Assembly: GCF_001550095.1 (NCBI RefSeq)
Contig: NZ_LRUC01000018.1
Location: 124,001-188,000 of the forward strand
From: Celeribacter ethanolicus
GTDB lineage: Bacteria > Pseudomonadota > Alphaproteobacteria > Rhodobacterales > Rhodobacteraceae
DNA: 64,000 bases
Direction: 5' to 3'
Every line of letters begins with the position of its first letter. Position 1 is the first letter of the stretch. Shown here in pieces: positions 44,371 through 53,499 of this stretch. The translations under genes and the position numbers were made by a program. Below the pieces are notes generated by a model. The model did not search any database. It was not told the origin of the DNA and saw nothing but the letters and a program-made list of their open reading frames with translations.

Positions 44371-46260
44371 ATGGACGGCGCCCTGACCCAAGCCGTGATC
44401 TATCTTGCCGCCATGGTTGTGGCCGTGCCGCTGGCGCGGCGGCTCGGGCTCGGTTCCGTGCTGGGCTATCTTCTGGCGGGCATGGCGATCGGGCCGCTTT
44501 TTGGCATGATTCAGCATTCGGAAAGCGCCGACCTGCTGCATTTCGCCGAATTCGGCGTGGTGATGATGCTGTTCCTGATCGGGCTGGAACTCGACCCGCG
44601 TGCGCTCTGGGACATGCGGCACAAGCTGCTGGGGCTCGGCGGGTTGCAGATCACGGTGACGGCGGCGGCGATCATGGGCGCGGCGATCTGGGCCGGGCAG
44701 AGCTGGCAGACCGGGCTGGCGCTTGGCATGATCCTGTCGCTGTCCTCGACCGCCGTGGTGCTTCAAACCCTGTCGGAAAAGAAGCTGATCCACACCGGAG
44801 GCGGACGGGCGAGTTTTTCCGTGCTCCTGACCCAGGACATCGCGGTGATCCCGATGCTGGCGATCATGCCGCTTCTGGCGACCGGGGCGACACTTTCGCT
44901 CAACCCCGACGGTTCGATCAGCCGCGGCACCGACGCCGCACATGAGGCAACCGGGCACAGCGCGTCTCTGGTGGCGGGGCTGCCGGGTTGGGGCGTGACG
45001 CTGGTGACGCTCGGGGCCGTGGCGGCGATCATCCTCGCGGGCGTGTTCCTGACCCGACCGCTGTTTCGCTACATCCATTCCGCCAACATGCGCGAGATCT
45101 ACACCGCCGTCTCGCTTCTGATCGTGATCGGCATCGCGCTTCTGATGAACGCGGTCGGCCTGTCGCCTGCGCTCGGCACCTTCCTCGCGGGGGTGGTTCT
45201 GGCCAACTCCGAATTCCGCCACGAGCTCGAAAGCTCGATCGAGCCGTTCAAGGGGCTTCTCCTGGGGCTGTTCTTCATCGCCGTCGGCGCCGGGATCAAT
45301 TTCACCGTGCTGTTTCGCGACCCGCTGACCATCGTCGGATTGACCGTTGCCCTGATGATCCTCAAGGGGCTGATCCTTTACGCCATCGGGCGGATTTTCA
45401 AACTGCGCAAACGAGCGCAGTGGCTGTTCACACTGTCGCTGGCGCAGGCTGGGGAATTCGGCATGGTGCTGACCACGTTCTCGCTGCAACAAGGGGTGCT
45501 GACGCCCTATCTGGGCGAGCGTGTGCTTCTGGTCATCGCGCTGTCGCTGTTGTTCACGCCGCTGTTCTTCATGCTGCATGATTACCTCCGCGCCAAGCTC
45601 TCGGAACGGGGAGAAGATCAGCCCGCCGACGAAATCGACAATCCGCAGAAGATCATCATCGCCGGTCTCGGTCGCTTCGGTCAGGTGGTCAACCGTCTGG
45701 TGCAGGCCTCGGGCTTTCAGACCACCGTGCTCGATCACGATCTGAAAACCATCCAGCTCATGCGCAAATTCGGCTTCAAGGGCTTCTTCGGCGACCCGAC
45801 CCGACCCGAATTGCTTCATGCCGCGGGCATCGACAGCGCGCGCATTCTGGTGATCTCCCTCGACGACCCTGCCGCTGCCACGCAATTGGTGAAATACGCC
45901 CGCTCGCTGCGCGATGATCTTTTCATCATCGTACGTGCCCGCGACCGGGTGCATGTCTATGAGCTCTACAAGGCCGGCGCCAACAAGATCGTCCGCGAGA
46001 TGTTCGACAGTTCGCTGCGCGCCGGGCGCTATGTGCTCGAGGAAATGGGGTTCTCGGAATATGACGCGGCGATGACCGAACAGGCCTATTACCAGCATGA
46101 CCGCGAAAGCATGCGGGTGCTGGCCGAGCTTTGGCAACCCAATGTGCCGGTGTCGGAAAACCCCGCCTATATCGAACGCGCCAAGACGCTCGACAAGGAT
46201 TTCGAAGCGGCGCTGGTCACCCAGCTCGATCAGAACCGCAAAAAGAACAGCGCGGCCTGA
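44371..46260 (+). CDS. Monovalent cation:proton antiporter-2 family (KefB/KefC-type) with RCK domain
   Basis: Inner-membrane CPA2 antiporter, 629 residues. About 12 hydrophobic segments fill residues 1-400, with GSVLGYLLAGMAIGP, LFLIGLELDPR and PALGTFLAGVVLANSEFRHELE as family signatures. From about residue 427 a TrkA-N/RCK domain follows (IIIAGLGRFGQVVNRL, then FFGDPTRPELLHAAGI) that binds NAD(H). Related E. coli Kef proteins extrude K+ under glutathione-adduct control. Start ATG at 44371 follows AAAGGACCC. Converges on cobT. Confidence 0.92.
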   Translation: MDGALTQAVIYLAAMVVAVPLARRLGLGSVLGYLLAGMAIGPLFGMIQHSESADLLHFAEFGVVMMLFLIGLELDPRALWDMRHKLLGLGGLQITVTAAAIMGAAIWAGQSWQTGLALGMILSLSSTAVVLQTLSEKKLIHTGGGRASFSVLLTQDIAVIPMLAIMPLLATGATLSLNPDGSISRGTDAAHEATGHSASLVAGLPGWGVTLVTLGAVAAIILAGVFLTRPLFRYIHSANMREIYTAVSLLIVIGIALLMNAVGLSPALGTFLAGVVLANSEFRHELESSIEPFKGLLLGLFFIAVGAGINFTVLFRDPLTIVGLTVALMILKGLILYAIGRIFKLRKRAQWLFTLSLAQAGEFGMVLTTFSLQQGVLTPYLGERVLLVIALSLLFTPLFFMLHDYLRAKLSERGEDQPADEIDNPQKIIIAGLGRFGQVVNRLVQASGFQTTVLDHDLKTIQLMRKFGFKGFFGDPTRPELLHAAGIDSARILVISLDDPAAATQLVKYARSLRDDLFIIVRARDRVHVYELYKAGANKIVREMFDSSLRAGRYVLEEMGFSEYDAAMTEQAYYQHDRESMRVLAELWQPNVPVSENPAYIERAKTLDKDFEAALVTQLDQNRKKNSAA

Positions 46261-46288
46261 CCGCGCCGTTCCGCCCAAGCTTAGGGAG

Positions 46289-47293
46289 TTACTTGCCCGA
46301 CACGCCCGCCTCGGCAAAGGTCGCCATGCCCGACAGGCAGGCGACCGCGGCCTTCACCAGAGGAATAGCCAAACCGGCGCCGGAGCCTTCGCCAAGGCGC
46401 AGGCCCATGGACAAAAGCGGCTCCTTGCCGATCGCCCCGAGCACCGCCGGATGCGCCGCCTCTGCGGAAACATGACCCGCGAGGCAGTGATCGAGTGCGC
46501 CGGGCACCGCCTTCTCAAGGGTCGCCGCCGCCGCGCAGCAGATGAATCCGTCGAGAATGACCGGAATGCGCAGCATCCGCGCCCGCGCGATACCGCCCGC
46601 CATAGCCGCCACTTCGCGCCCGCCAAGAGACGCAAGGATCTCCAGCGGTGCTTTGCCGCCATGAAGCGCCACACCCGCAGCACAGACCTCTTCCTTGATC
46701 TTCAGCCCGGCATCATCGACCCCGGTGCCACGCCCGACCCAATCGGCTGCCGTGCCTCCGAACAGCGCATGGGCAATCGCCGCCGCCGAGGTGGTGTTGC
46801 CGATGCCCATTTCGCCCACGACCAGCAAATCCGACTGCGGATCGACCGCGTCCCAACCCACTTTGAGGGCCGCAACGCACTCCGCCTCGTTCATCGCCGG
46901 GGCGATGGTGAAATCCGCCGTCGGACGGTCCAGTTCAATCGGGTGGATCGACATGATCGCGCCCGCGTTGCGCGCAAGCTGGTTGATCGCCGCGCCGCCA
47001 TGTTCGAAATTCGCCACCATCTGCACCGTGACCTCCGCCGGGAAGGCCGAGACGCCGCGCGCCGTCACACCGTGATTGCCCGCGAAAACCGCCACCTGCG
47101 GCTGGGCAATCCTGGGCCGCGCCTCCCCGCGCCAGGACGCATACCAGATGCCGATCTCCTCGAGCCGACCAAGCGAGCCGGCCGGTTTCGTCAACTGGCT
47201 GTTGCGCGCCTCCGCCCCGGCCTTCGCCTCCAAATCCGGCCCAGGCGCCGCTTTCAGAAGCGCTTCGAACCCTGCAAGATCGAAAAATGCCAT
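46289..47293 (-). CDS. cobT: Nicotinate-nucleotide--dimethylbenzimidazole phosphoribosyltransferase CobT
   Basis: Makes alpha-ribazole phosphate, the lower ligand of cobalamin. The 334-residue protein has [11 protein letters not shown] near residue 36, [17 protein letters not shown] near 70 and [14 protein letters not shown] near 160, all CobT/CobU signatures, and the glycine-rich [12 protein letters not shown] near the C-terminus with the catalytic Glu. Divergent from cobS (86-bp gap), whose product joins ribazole phosphate to adenosylcobinamide-GDP, so the two complete the lower-ligand assembly. Confidence 0.96.
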   Translation of the reverse strand: MAFFDLAGFEALLKAAPGPDLEAKAGAEARNSQLTKPAGSLGRLEEIGIWYASWRGEARPRIAQPQVAVFAGNHGVTARGVSAFPAEVTVQMVANFEHGGAAINQLARNAGAIMSIHPIELDRPTADFTIAPAMNEAECVAALKVGWDAVDPQSDLLVVGEMGIGNTTSAAAIAHALFGGTAADWVGRGTGVDDAGLKIKEEVCAAGVALHGGKAPLEILASLGGREVAAMAGGIARARMLRIPVILDGFICCAAAATLEKAVPGALDHCLAGHVSAEAAHPAVLGAIGKEPLLSMGLRLGEGSGAGLAIPLVKAAVACLSGMATFAEAGVSGK

Positions 47294-47378
47294 GCCTCAA
47301 CTCTCCCTCATTGTCTTTGAGTCCCCGACCTTCTATCCCCTGAGACAGACCGAGGACAGGTCCGATTGCGAGGATGCC

Positions 47379-48131
47379 ATGATCCGCCGTTTCCGCCCCG
47401 AAGCCGCCGACATCGCCACCGCTCTGGCGCTCCTGACCCGCATCCCGGTGCGTGCGGGCTTTGCGCGCAGCGCCGAGGCCGCCTGGGCCTTTCCCCTCGC
47501 GGGTCTCGCCGTCGGTCTTGTTGCTGGGGCCGTCGCAACAATCGCCGGATGGCTCGGGCTCGGCGCAGGGCTGATCGCCGGATTTGCCCTCGCCGCTCTG
47601 GTGATCGCCACGGGCGCCATGCATGAGGACGGGCTCGCAGATTGCGCCGACGGGTTCTGGGGCGGGTTCGAGCGCGCCCGTCGCCTCGAGATCATGCGCG
47701 ACAGCCGGATTGGCGCCTATGGCGTGATCGCCCTCATCCTGGCGCTGCTGCTGCGTTTCACAGCACTTTCCACGCTGGCACATGACGACCTGATCGTTAC
47801 CGCGATGATCGCAAGCGCCATGCTGTCGCGCGCCGCGCTGCCCTATCTCATGGTGCTGATGCCGCCTGCGCGCAAAGATGGCCTCTCGGTCACAACCGGT
47901 CGCCCACCGCGCGATGCCGCGTCTCTGGGCGCCGTGGTCGCCTTCCTGCTGTCCTGGCTGGTGGTGGGATTCGTGCCCACCGTCGTCGCAGCTTCCGCCA
48001 TCGTTGGGACCGCCTTTCTCGCCTCGCGCATCGCCACAGCCAAGATCGGCGGTCAGACCGGCGATGTGCTGGGCGCGACACAGCTCCTGAGCGAAATCGC
48101 CGCGCTCACCGTCTTCGCCACGCTCGCCTGA
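47379..48131 (+). CDS. cobS: Adenosylcobinamide-GDP ribazoletransferase (cobalamin synthase) CobS
   Basis: Membrane enzyme that joins adenosylcobinamide-GDP with alpha-ribazole. I use the ATG at 47379 (GAGGA 8 bases upstream), giving 250 residues; longer readings overlap cobT. Six to seven membrane segments; TALALLTRIPV near the start, GAMHEDGLADCADGFWGG near 80 and RRLEIMRDSRIGAYG near 105 are diagnostic CobS motifs, with the DGLADxxDG metal site. Shares a divergent promoter region with cobT; I saw no cobalamin riboswitch. Confidence 0.95.
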   Translation: MIRRFRPEAADIATALALLTRIPVRAGFARSAEAAWAFPLAGLAVGLVAGAVATIAGWLGLGAGLIAGFALAALVIATGAMHEDGLADCADGFWGGFERARRLEIMRDSRIGAYGVIALILALLLRFTALSTLAHDDLIVTAMIASAMLSRAALPYLMVLMPPARKDGLSVTTGRPPRDAASLGAVVAFLLSWLVVGFVPTVVAASAIVGTAFLASRIATAKIGGQTGDVLGATQLLSEIAALTVFATLA

Positions 48132-48361
48132 GCCGACGCCCGACGCAAACAGGTGCCCGCCTGCGTCACAGAGGTGAGGCAAACCTTACTTTCGAACTGG
48201 GAAAATCGCGGGGCTTTTCCCAGCCGTTCAAAAAATTCTTCCCTGACGTCACCGAACGCGCAAGCCTTGTGCCAGAGACCACACCGGATACCGCAAAACG
48301 CACAGGGTCACGAGAAACGACACCCCCATGCCGCCGCCGGACGACATCCTGTCTGCGATCC

Positions 48362-48673
48362 ATGACGTCGCGCTCGCGCCTGTGCCGGATGATCGGTGCC
48401 GCAGGCAGTGTGATCTATGTGGGGGGCTTCGCGGCGCTCCAGATGCACTGGATCGGGGGCAAGGGGCTCTGGCACTCACGGAGCAAAATACTGGGCGCGC
48501 GCTTCCTTCTGATCAGCCTGAGCGTCGATTTTAATCTGGCATCGGCGATCACTCAGGTCTTTTTCCTCGGTTTCTGCCTGATGGGGCTGGGCCTGCGTCT
48601 CAAGGAACGCAACACCCGGATGCGGTCCAGATCGGTCTGGGGGGCTCCCAACCGTCTGGAGGACCCGACATGA
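48362..48673 (+). CDS. Possible small membrane protein
   Basis: A 103-residue reading frame with two hydrophobic segments (about 11-26 and 60-80) and a basic tail. The gap before it (48132-48361) shows no gene. The start is uncertain: ATG at 48362 or 48389, neither with a clear ribosome site. It ends before an intrinsic terminator, which supports a real transcript, but codon quality is hard to judge. Confidence 0.4.
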   Translation: MTSRSRLCRMIGAAGSVIYVGGFAALQMHWIGGKGLWHSRSKILGARFLLISLSVDFNLASAITQVFFLGFCLMGLGLRLKERNTRMRSRSVWGAPNRLEDPT

Positions 48674-48720
48674 GCGCTCCGAAAACCTGACAAGCCTTGT
48701 GCCCTTCCTGATGTCAGACG

Positions 48721-48755
48721 AAACGCTGTCACCTCCTCGGATGGCAGCGTTTTTG
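48721..48755 (+). terminator. Intrinsic terminator
   Basis: Stem AACGCTG/CAGCGTT (48722-48728 with 48745-48751) extended by TCA/TGG, followed by TTTTTGT on the plus strand; ends transcription from the cobS direction. Confidence 0.7.
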
Positions 48756-48770
48756 TCCGTGTGCCCCGCA

Positions 48771-48807
48771 AAGAAAAACCGCCGCCAGGTCTCCCCGGCG
48801 GCGGTTT
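48771..48807 (-). terminator. Intrinsic terminator of carD
   Basis: Perfect 11-bp stem AAACCGCCGCC/GGCGGCGGTTT with a 10-base loop and U5 on the minus strand; about 25 bases after the carD stop. Confidence 0.9.
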
Positions 48808-48831
48808 CCTTTGTGCTTCAAATACTCGAAA

Positions 48832-49341
48832 TCAGGCGGCGCGGCTCACCAGCACGTCGTCCACCTTCTTCTGGGCTTCCGCTTCACCGGTGCCGGACAC
48901 GGCGGCCACTTCGCGGGTCAGACGGTCGAGGGCGGCCTCGTAAAGCTGACGCTCGGAATAGCTCTGCTCGCGCTGGTCATCGGTGCGGTGCAGGTCGCGC
49001 ACCACTTCGGCGATGGCGATCAGATCGCCGGAGTTGATCTTTTGCTCATACTCCTGCGCCCGGCGGGACCACATGGCGCGCTTGACCTTGGCCTTGCCTT
49101 TCAGGGTCTTCATCGCGTCCTGCACCAGTTCCGGCGAAGACAGCGAGCGCAGCCCGGATTCGACGGCCTTGTTGGTCGGCACGCGCAGCGTCATCTTGTC
49201 TTTCTCAAAAGCGATGACGAAAAGTTCGAGGGACATGCCCGCGATTTCCTGTTCCTCGATCGACATGATCTGGCCAACACCATGGGCCGGGTAAACAACG
49301 AAATCGTTGGGGCGGAATTCGGATTTCTTGGTCTTGCTCAT
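48832..49341 (-). CDS. carD: CarD family transcriptional regulator
   Basis: RNA polymerase-binding regulator that stabilises open complexes, studied in Rhodobacter sphaeroides and mycobacteria. The 169-residue protein has the Tudor-like RNAP-interaction domain (about 10-60: FRPNDFVVYPAHGVGQI) and a helical DNA-binding domain (about 65-165) with SRRAQEYEQKINSGDL. Start ATG at 49341, own terminator downstream. A large hairpin lies 165-205 bases upstream in its presumed leader. Family call secure. Confidence 0.93.
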   Translation of the reverse strand: MSKTKKSEFRPNDFVVYPAHGVGQIMSIEEQEIAGMSLELFVIAFEKDKMTLRVPTNKAVESGLRSLSSPELVQDAMKTLKGKAKVKRAMWSRRAQEYEQKINSGDLIAIAEVVRDLHRTDDQREQSYSERQLYEAALDRLTREVAAVSGTGEAEAQKKVDDVLVSRAA

Positions 49342-49507
49342 TTGCAGGTTTTTTCCTCAGACGGGACCGTTCTCACCACACAAGCACTCGCTTCCCGCCC
49401 CATTCCCGTTCTGACGGCACACACAAAAGCCGCCGGCCCGAAAGCCAAAACGAAGCCGACACGTGCTCTCTTCAAAGCACCTGACGACGGATATGAGGCG
49501 CGAAAAA

Positions 49508-49544
49508 CTCAATCCCCTAAAAAAGCGTTGCTTTGGGGGTTGAG
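49508..49544 (-). promoter_or_regulatory. Long stem-loop upstream of carD
   Basis: Outer stem CTCAATCCCC/GGGGGTTGAG (10 bp with one wobble), inner stem AAAGC/GCTTT with loop gtt, and a 4-base bulge taaa: about 15 paired bases in all. A second dyad CCCCC/GGGGG follows at 49627-49645. The gap 49342-49695 shows no gene. On neither strand does a U-tract follow the stem, so this is not a plain terminator. Confidence 0.4.
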
Positions 49545-49695
49545 GTCGATATGCCCTGTCATGGTTTCCCTTTGATACCACAAAATCCGGCCCAAAGAAA
49601 GCATTGCGCGCTTCACCCACGGACTTCCCCCCGTTTTTCAGGGGGTTACATGAGATTCCAAGGCGTTAATCCCCGGTTACAAGCTGCGCACGCAC

Positions 49696-49720
49696 GAAAA
49701 AGGGGCCCGAAAGACCCCTG
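49696..49720 (-). terminator. Intrinsic terminator of fdxA
   Basis: On the minus strand GGGGTC-tttc-GGCCCC-type stem (49702-49718) followed by TTTTTC; 55 bases after the fdxA stop. Confidence 0.65.
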
Positions 49721-49772
49721 TTCAACCTGCGAATCATCTCTGCCGCTGCAAAATGACGATACAAATCCCGGA

Positions 49773-50111
49773 TCAGGAGCCTTCGCCCGGCGCTTCGGAG
49801 AAGTATTTGTCGAGCTTGCCCTCTTCGCCATCCTTGTCCTCATACCCCGGCATCGGGTCTTTCTTCTCGAGGATCACCGGCCAAAGCTCGGCATACTTCC
49901 GGTTCAGCTCGACCCATTTTTCCATGTCCGGCTCGGTGTCCGGACGGATCGCGTCTGCCGGGCATTCCGGTTCGCAGACACCGCAGTCGATGCATTCGTC
50001 GGGATGGATCACCAGCATGTTCTCCCCCTCGTAGAAACAATCCACGGGGCAGACTTCCACGCAATCGGTGTATTTGCAGGCGATGCAGTTATCAATCACG
50101 ACGTAGGTCAT
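49773..50111 (-). CDS. fdxA: 7Fe ferredoxin FdxA
   Basis: Low-potential ferredoxin with one 3Fe-4S and one 4Fe-4S cluster. The 112-residue product has [18 protein letters not shown] near residue 9 and [16 protein letters not shown] near 40, the Azotobacter-type FdxA arrangement with a C-terminal helical extension. Third gene of the minus-strand group SUV3-like helicase, S4 protein, fdxA, which is conserved in Rhodobacteraceae. Terminator follows. Confidence 0.94.
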   Translation of the reverse strand: MTYVVIDNCIACKYTDCVEVCPVDCFYEGENMLVIHPDECIDCGVCEPECPADAIRPDTEPDMEKWVELNRKYAELWPVILEKKDPMPGYEDKDGEEGKLDKYFSEAPGEGS

Positions 50112-50164
50112 TGCGGCTCATCCAAATCTGAATCTGTTCGCACTTGCTAGCGGCAAGCGCGCCA

Positions 50165-50545
50165 TCATTCAAGCATGTCGGGGCGCGAAAGGTCCGTCAT
50201 GCGACGATCTTTCTTCGTTGGGCGACCTTTTCCCTCGAACCGTGGCACAGACGGAACAGGGTCCTTCGGGGCCTCCGGCGGGCTCAGGTCTTCGTAAAGC
50301 CCCTGCGCCTCGGGCGCCGGACCGCGCCGCGTTCCACAACCGACCAGCCGGATCACCCGGATATGGTGGCCCTGCGGAAAGGTCAGCACATCGCCCGCCC
50401 CCACCGAGGTCGCCGCCTTGGACACTTTGGTGGAATTGACCCGCACATGGCCACCCGTGACGGTTTTCGTCGCCAGGCCGCGGGTTTTGAAAAAGCGGGC
50501 ATACCAAAGCCACTTGTCGAGGCGAATGGTCTCCCGCTTTTCCAT
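50165..50545 (-). CDS. S4 domain RNA-binding protein (Hsp15-like)
   Basis: A 126-residue protein with an N-terminal S4 domain: IRLDKWLWYARFFKTRGLA near residue 7 and GGHVRVNSTKVSKAATSVGAGD near 31 (motif parts). E. coli Hsp15 of this type binds stalled 50S subunits carrying nascent chains. The basic C-terminal half has no known domain. It starts 6 bases after the helicase stop, so the two are cotranscribed. Confidence 0.85.
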   Translation of the reverse strand: MEKRETIRLDKWLWYARFFKTRGLATKTVTGGHVRVNSTKVSKAATSVGAGDVLTFPQGHHIRVIRLVGCGTRRGPAPEAQGLYEDLSPPEAPKDPVPSVPRFEGKGRPTKKDRRMTDLSRPDMLE

Positions 50546-50551
50546 AGAGAC

Positions 50552-53464
50552 TTACTTCTTGTCCTTCAAAGCCATCAGCGCCGCGAACGGATTGTCCGGG
50601 TCGATGGCTTTTTCTTTCTTCGGCGGGCGGGCTGAGAAGGTTTTAGGCTGGTTGCCACCCTGCCCCTTGCCGTCACGATCCCCGTCACGGCGCGGTTTTC
50701 CGCCCTTCTTACCTTGCGGCTTGCCACCCTTTTTGCCCTGCGGACGCTCGCCACCGGCATTCTGACCGCCTTGTGCCCCGCGACGCGGACCACGGTTGGC
50801 ATTGCGATTGCCGCCACGGTTGCCACCCCAGGTGAAGGTGTAGAACTCTTCGGTCTCTTCTTCGACGACACCTGCATCCACCGCCACGCCTTCGGGCAGT
50901 TCGGTTTCGTCGAATTCAGAGGCTTCGTCCTCGGCAGGCACCGGCTGCGCGAATTCGGCAGAGGGGGCTTCGCCCTCGTCCGGAAGCTCCGCGGCGATAC
51001 CGGACAGATCGGCGGCTTCCGGGATTTCCGGTTCACCGGCGGGCATGGCGTCGTCGGAGAGCACCTGATCCACGGTCTTCATCTTCACCCGTTCGGATTT
51101 GTCGGCCTTGTAGCCCAGACCTTCCATCAGATCGGCGAATTGTTCGAGCGTCATACCGGTGATCGACAGCATGTCCGGATTGGCCTCAAAGCCCGCGCGG
51201 CTGTCCTGCGAGCGCAGAAGATCGGCGAGGCGTTCGAGCATGTCGATGCGGATCGCGCGTTGACCCGAAAGGCGGTAGCCCGACATGGTATAATAGCCAT
51301 CCGGCGCGTGATCGGCGGCGGGAATGGTCACCAGACCCGGCGGCGGCGCATCGGGGAATTCGTCAAATTTCGCGTTCAACGCCCAAAGCAAAAGACGCAG
51401 ACGCGTCGGCGCGGGTTTCAGGAGCAGCGGCATGAAGATCGTGTACTGACCGAACCGCACGCCATGTTTGCGCAGCGCGCCACGGGCGTCCTGATCGAGG
51501 TCTTTGACCTCCTGCGCAATCTGCTCACGCGGGATCACACCGAGGTTTTCGACCAGACGGAAAGCAAAACCACGGGCCAGCCCGGTCAGCGTTTCGTCGC
51601 GCGACATGTTGAGAAGCGGCTCGAACAGGGTCGCCACCTTGCGGTCGATGAAATGCTGCAAACGGCGCTGGACCTTCTCAGCCACATCCGTTGCCACGCC
51701 TTCGTCCACAAAGGCCACGGCGCGCGGTTTCAGCGCATCGTCACCTGCGACCAGCTTGCCCACGGCATGCTCGCCCCACATCAGACCGCCCTGATCGGTG
51801 AAATCCATCTCCGTATCGGGGGCGTTGTAGAACCGGTCCGCGCGCAGGTTGAATTCCGGCGCAAGTGCGGCCATGGCGGCAGCGGCGAGGGTCTTCGCCT
51901 CATCCGGAGTTGCGGCTTTATCTTGCATAAAGCGGAACCCCTCAAGACGGCCGACGAATTCGCCTTCAACCGTCACTTCACCCTTGTCGTTCACGTCGGC
52001 CACAAGGCCCTCCTTCTGTTTGAGCCGCCGAAGGAGCACACTCGTCCGCCGGTCCACAAATCTTTGCGTCAGCGCGCCATGCAGCGCATCCGACAATCGG
52101 TCTTCTACAGCGCGGGTTGCCTCACGCCAATGGCTTTCGTCGTCAACCCAGTTTTCGCGCTGCGCAACATAGGTCCAAGTGCGGATATAGGCGAGTCTTT
52201 TAGACAGAGTGTCGATATTGCCCTCGGTCCGGTCAATGCGTTTGACCTGTGTGGCCAGCCAATCGTCGGGAACCCGCCCATATTCGTGTAAAAATTCAAA
52301 AATCCGCTCAAGAAGCGAGGTGTGTTCGCCATGGCTGATTCCCCGGAAATCGGGAATGCGACACACGTCCCACAAAAGTTTCGTATCCCGCGCCGTACGC
52401 AGCCGGGGGCGCACGGTTTTGAGCGTCGAGAGCGTCTTGAGCGCCTGAAGGTCGTCCGCCTCCCGCGCCTTGACCAGGGCCGGGTCGGAGGGGGCCATTT
52501 CGAGCGAGGCGATCAGCCGGTCGACCGTGCCGAATTCGAGGCGCGGATTGCGCCAGTTGAGTTTCTTTTGCGGGGTAAACCGATGCTCCTCGATGGCCTC
52601 GATCACCTCGGCGTCAAACGGCTCCGCCTCCCCCGTCACGCCAAAGGTGCCGTCGGTCTGATAGCGCCCGGCCCGCCCCGCGATCTGCGCCAGCTCGTTG
52701 GGCATGAGATAGCGCATCCGGCGCCCGTCGAACTTGATCGTCGAGGAAAACGCCACATGGGTGACGTCGAGATTGAGCCCCATGCCGATGGCATCCGTGG
52801 CGACGAGGTAATCCACATCGCCGTTCTGATACATCTCGACCTGCGCGTTGCGGGTCCGGGGGGACAAAGCCCCCATGACCACCGCCGCACCGCCCTTTTG
52901 ACGGCGCAAAAGCTCGGCGATGGCATAGACATCATCAACAGAAAACCCGACAATCGCCGCCCGCGCGGGCATGCGACTTATCTTTTTCGAACCTGAATAG
53001 GTCAGGCGTGAAAACCGCTCCCGCCGCATGAACTGCGCCTTGGGCACCAGTTGTGCGATCACCGAACGCATGGAATCGGAGCCCATGAACAGGGTTTCGT
53101 GCAGGCCACGGGCATGAAGCAAACGGTCAGTAAACACATGCCCGCGCTCGGGATCGGCGCAGAGCTGAATCTCATCAATCGCGAGAAAATCCGCCCCCAT
53201 GCCGGTGGGCATCGCCTCGACGGTACAGACCCAATATTGCGTGCGCGGCGGCACGATGCGTTCTTCGCCCGTGACCAACGCCACCACAGACGGACCGCGC
53301 GCGGCGACGATCCGGTCGTATACCTCGCGCGCCAAAAGGCGCAAAGGCAGGCCGATCACACCTGTGCGGTGCGCCAACATGCGCTCGATGGCGTAATGCG
53401 TTTTGCCTGTGTTGGTCGGGCCCAGCACCGCCGTGATCCGACCGCCGCCCATCGCGTCCCCCAT
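50552..53464 (-). CDS. SUV3-like superfamily 2 RNA/DNA helicase with basic C-terminal tail
   Basis: A 970-residue helicase related to mitochondrial SUV3. Walker A is GPTNTGKTHYAIERM near residue 15, the DExH-like motif is AIDEIQLC near 95, motif VI is QIAGRAGRYQTDGTFG near 265. A central region (300-700) follows the SUV3 pattern, then an acidic zone (about 840-900, many D/E/A), and a Gly/Asn/Lys/Arg-rich tail (about 905-950) likely to bind RNA. Alphaproteobacteria are the source of the mitochondrial enzyme, so its role in RNA decay is plausible but not shown. Its start at 53464 has AGGA 9 bases upstream; ATG 53452 is an alternative. Confidence 0.88.
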   Translation of the reverse strand: MGDAMGGGRITAVLGPTNTGKTHYAIERMLAHRTGVIGLPLRLLAREVYDRIVAARGPSVVALVTGEERIVPPRTQYWVCTVEAMPTGMGADFLAIDEIQLCADPERGHVFTDRLLHARGLHETLFMGSDSMRSVIAQLVPKAQFMRRERFSRLTYSGSKKISRMPARAAIVGFSVDDVYAIAELLRRQKGGAAVVMGALSPRTRNAQVEMYQNGDVDYLVATDAIGMGLNLDVTHVAFSSTIKFDGRRMRYLMPNELAQIAGRAGRYQTDGTFGVTGEAEPFDAEVIEAIEEHRFTPQKKLNWRNPRLEFGTVDRLIASLEMAPSDPALVKAREADDLQALKTLSTLKTVRPRLRTARDTKLLWDVCRIPDFRGISHGEHTSLLERIFEFLHEYGRVPDDWLATQVKRIDRTEGNIDTLSKRLAYIRTWTYVAQRENWVDDESHWREATRAVEDRLSDALHGALTQRFVDRRTSVLLRRLKQKEGLVADVNDKGEVTVEGEFVGRLEGFRFMQDKAATPDEAKTLAAAAMAALAPEFNLRADRFYNAPDTEMDFTDQGGLMWGEHAVGKLVAGDDALKPRAVAFVDEGVATDVAEKVQRRLQHFIDRKVATLFEPLLNMSRDETLTGLARGFAFRLVENLGVIPREQIAQEVKDLDQDARGALRKHGVRFGQYTIFMPLLLKPAPTRLRLLLWALNAKFDEFPDAPPPGLVTIPAADHAPDGYYTMSGYRLSGQRAIRIDMLERLADLLRSQDSRAGFEANPDMLSITGMTLEQFADLMEGLGYKADKSERVKMKTVDQVLSDDAMPAGEPEIPEAADLSGIAAELPDEGEAPSAEFAQPVPAEDEASEFDETELPEGVAVDAGVVEEETEEFYTFTWGGNRGGNRNANRGPRRGAQGGQNAGGERPQGKKGGKPQGKKGGKPRRDGDRDGKGQGGNQPKTFSARPPKKEKAIDPDNPFAALMALKDKK

Positions 53465-53499
53465 CGGGTCTCGTCCTGTCTTGTCTTTACAGAGGGAAC

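Noticed and set aside
47294-47378. Cobalamin riboswitch in the cobT/cobS gap.
   Set aside because: The gap is only 86 bases and shows no B12-box-like element.
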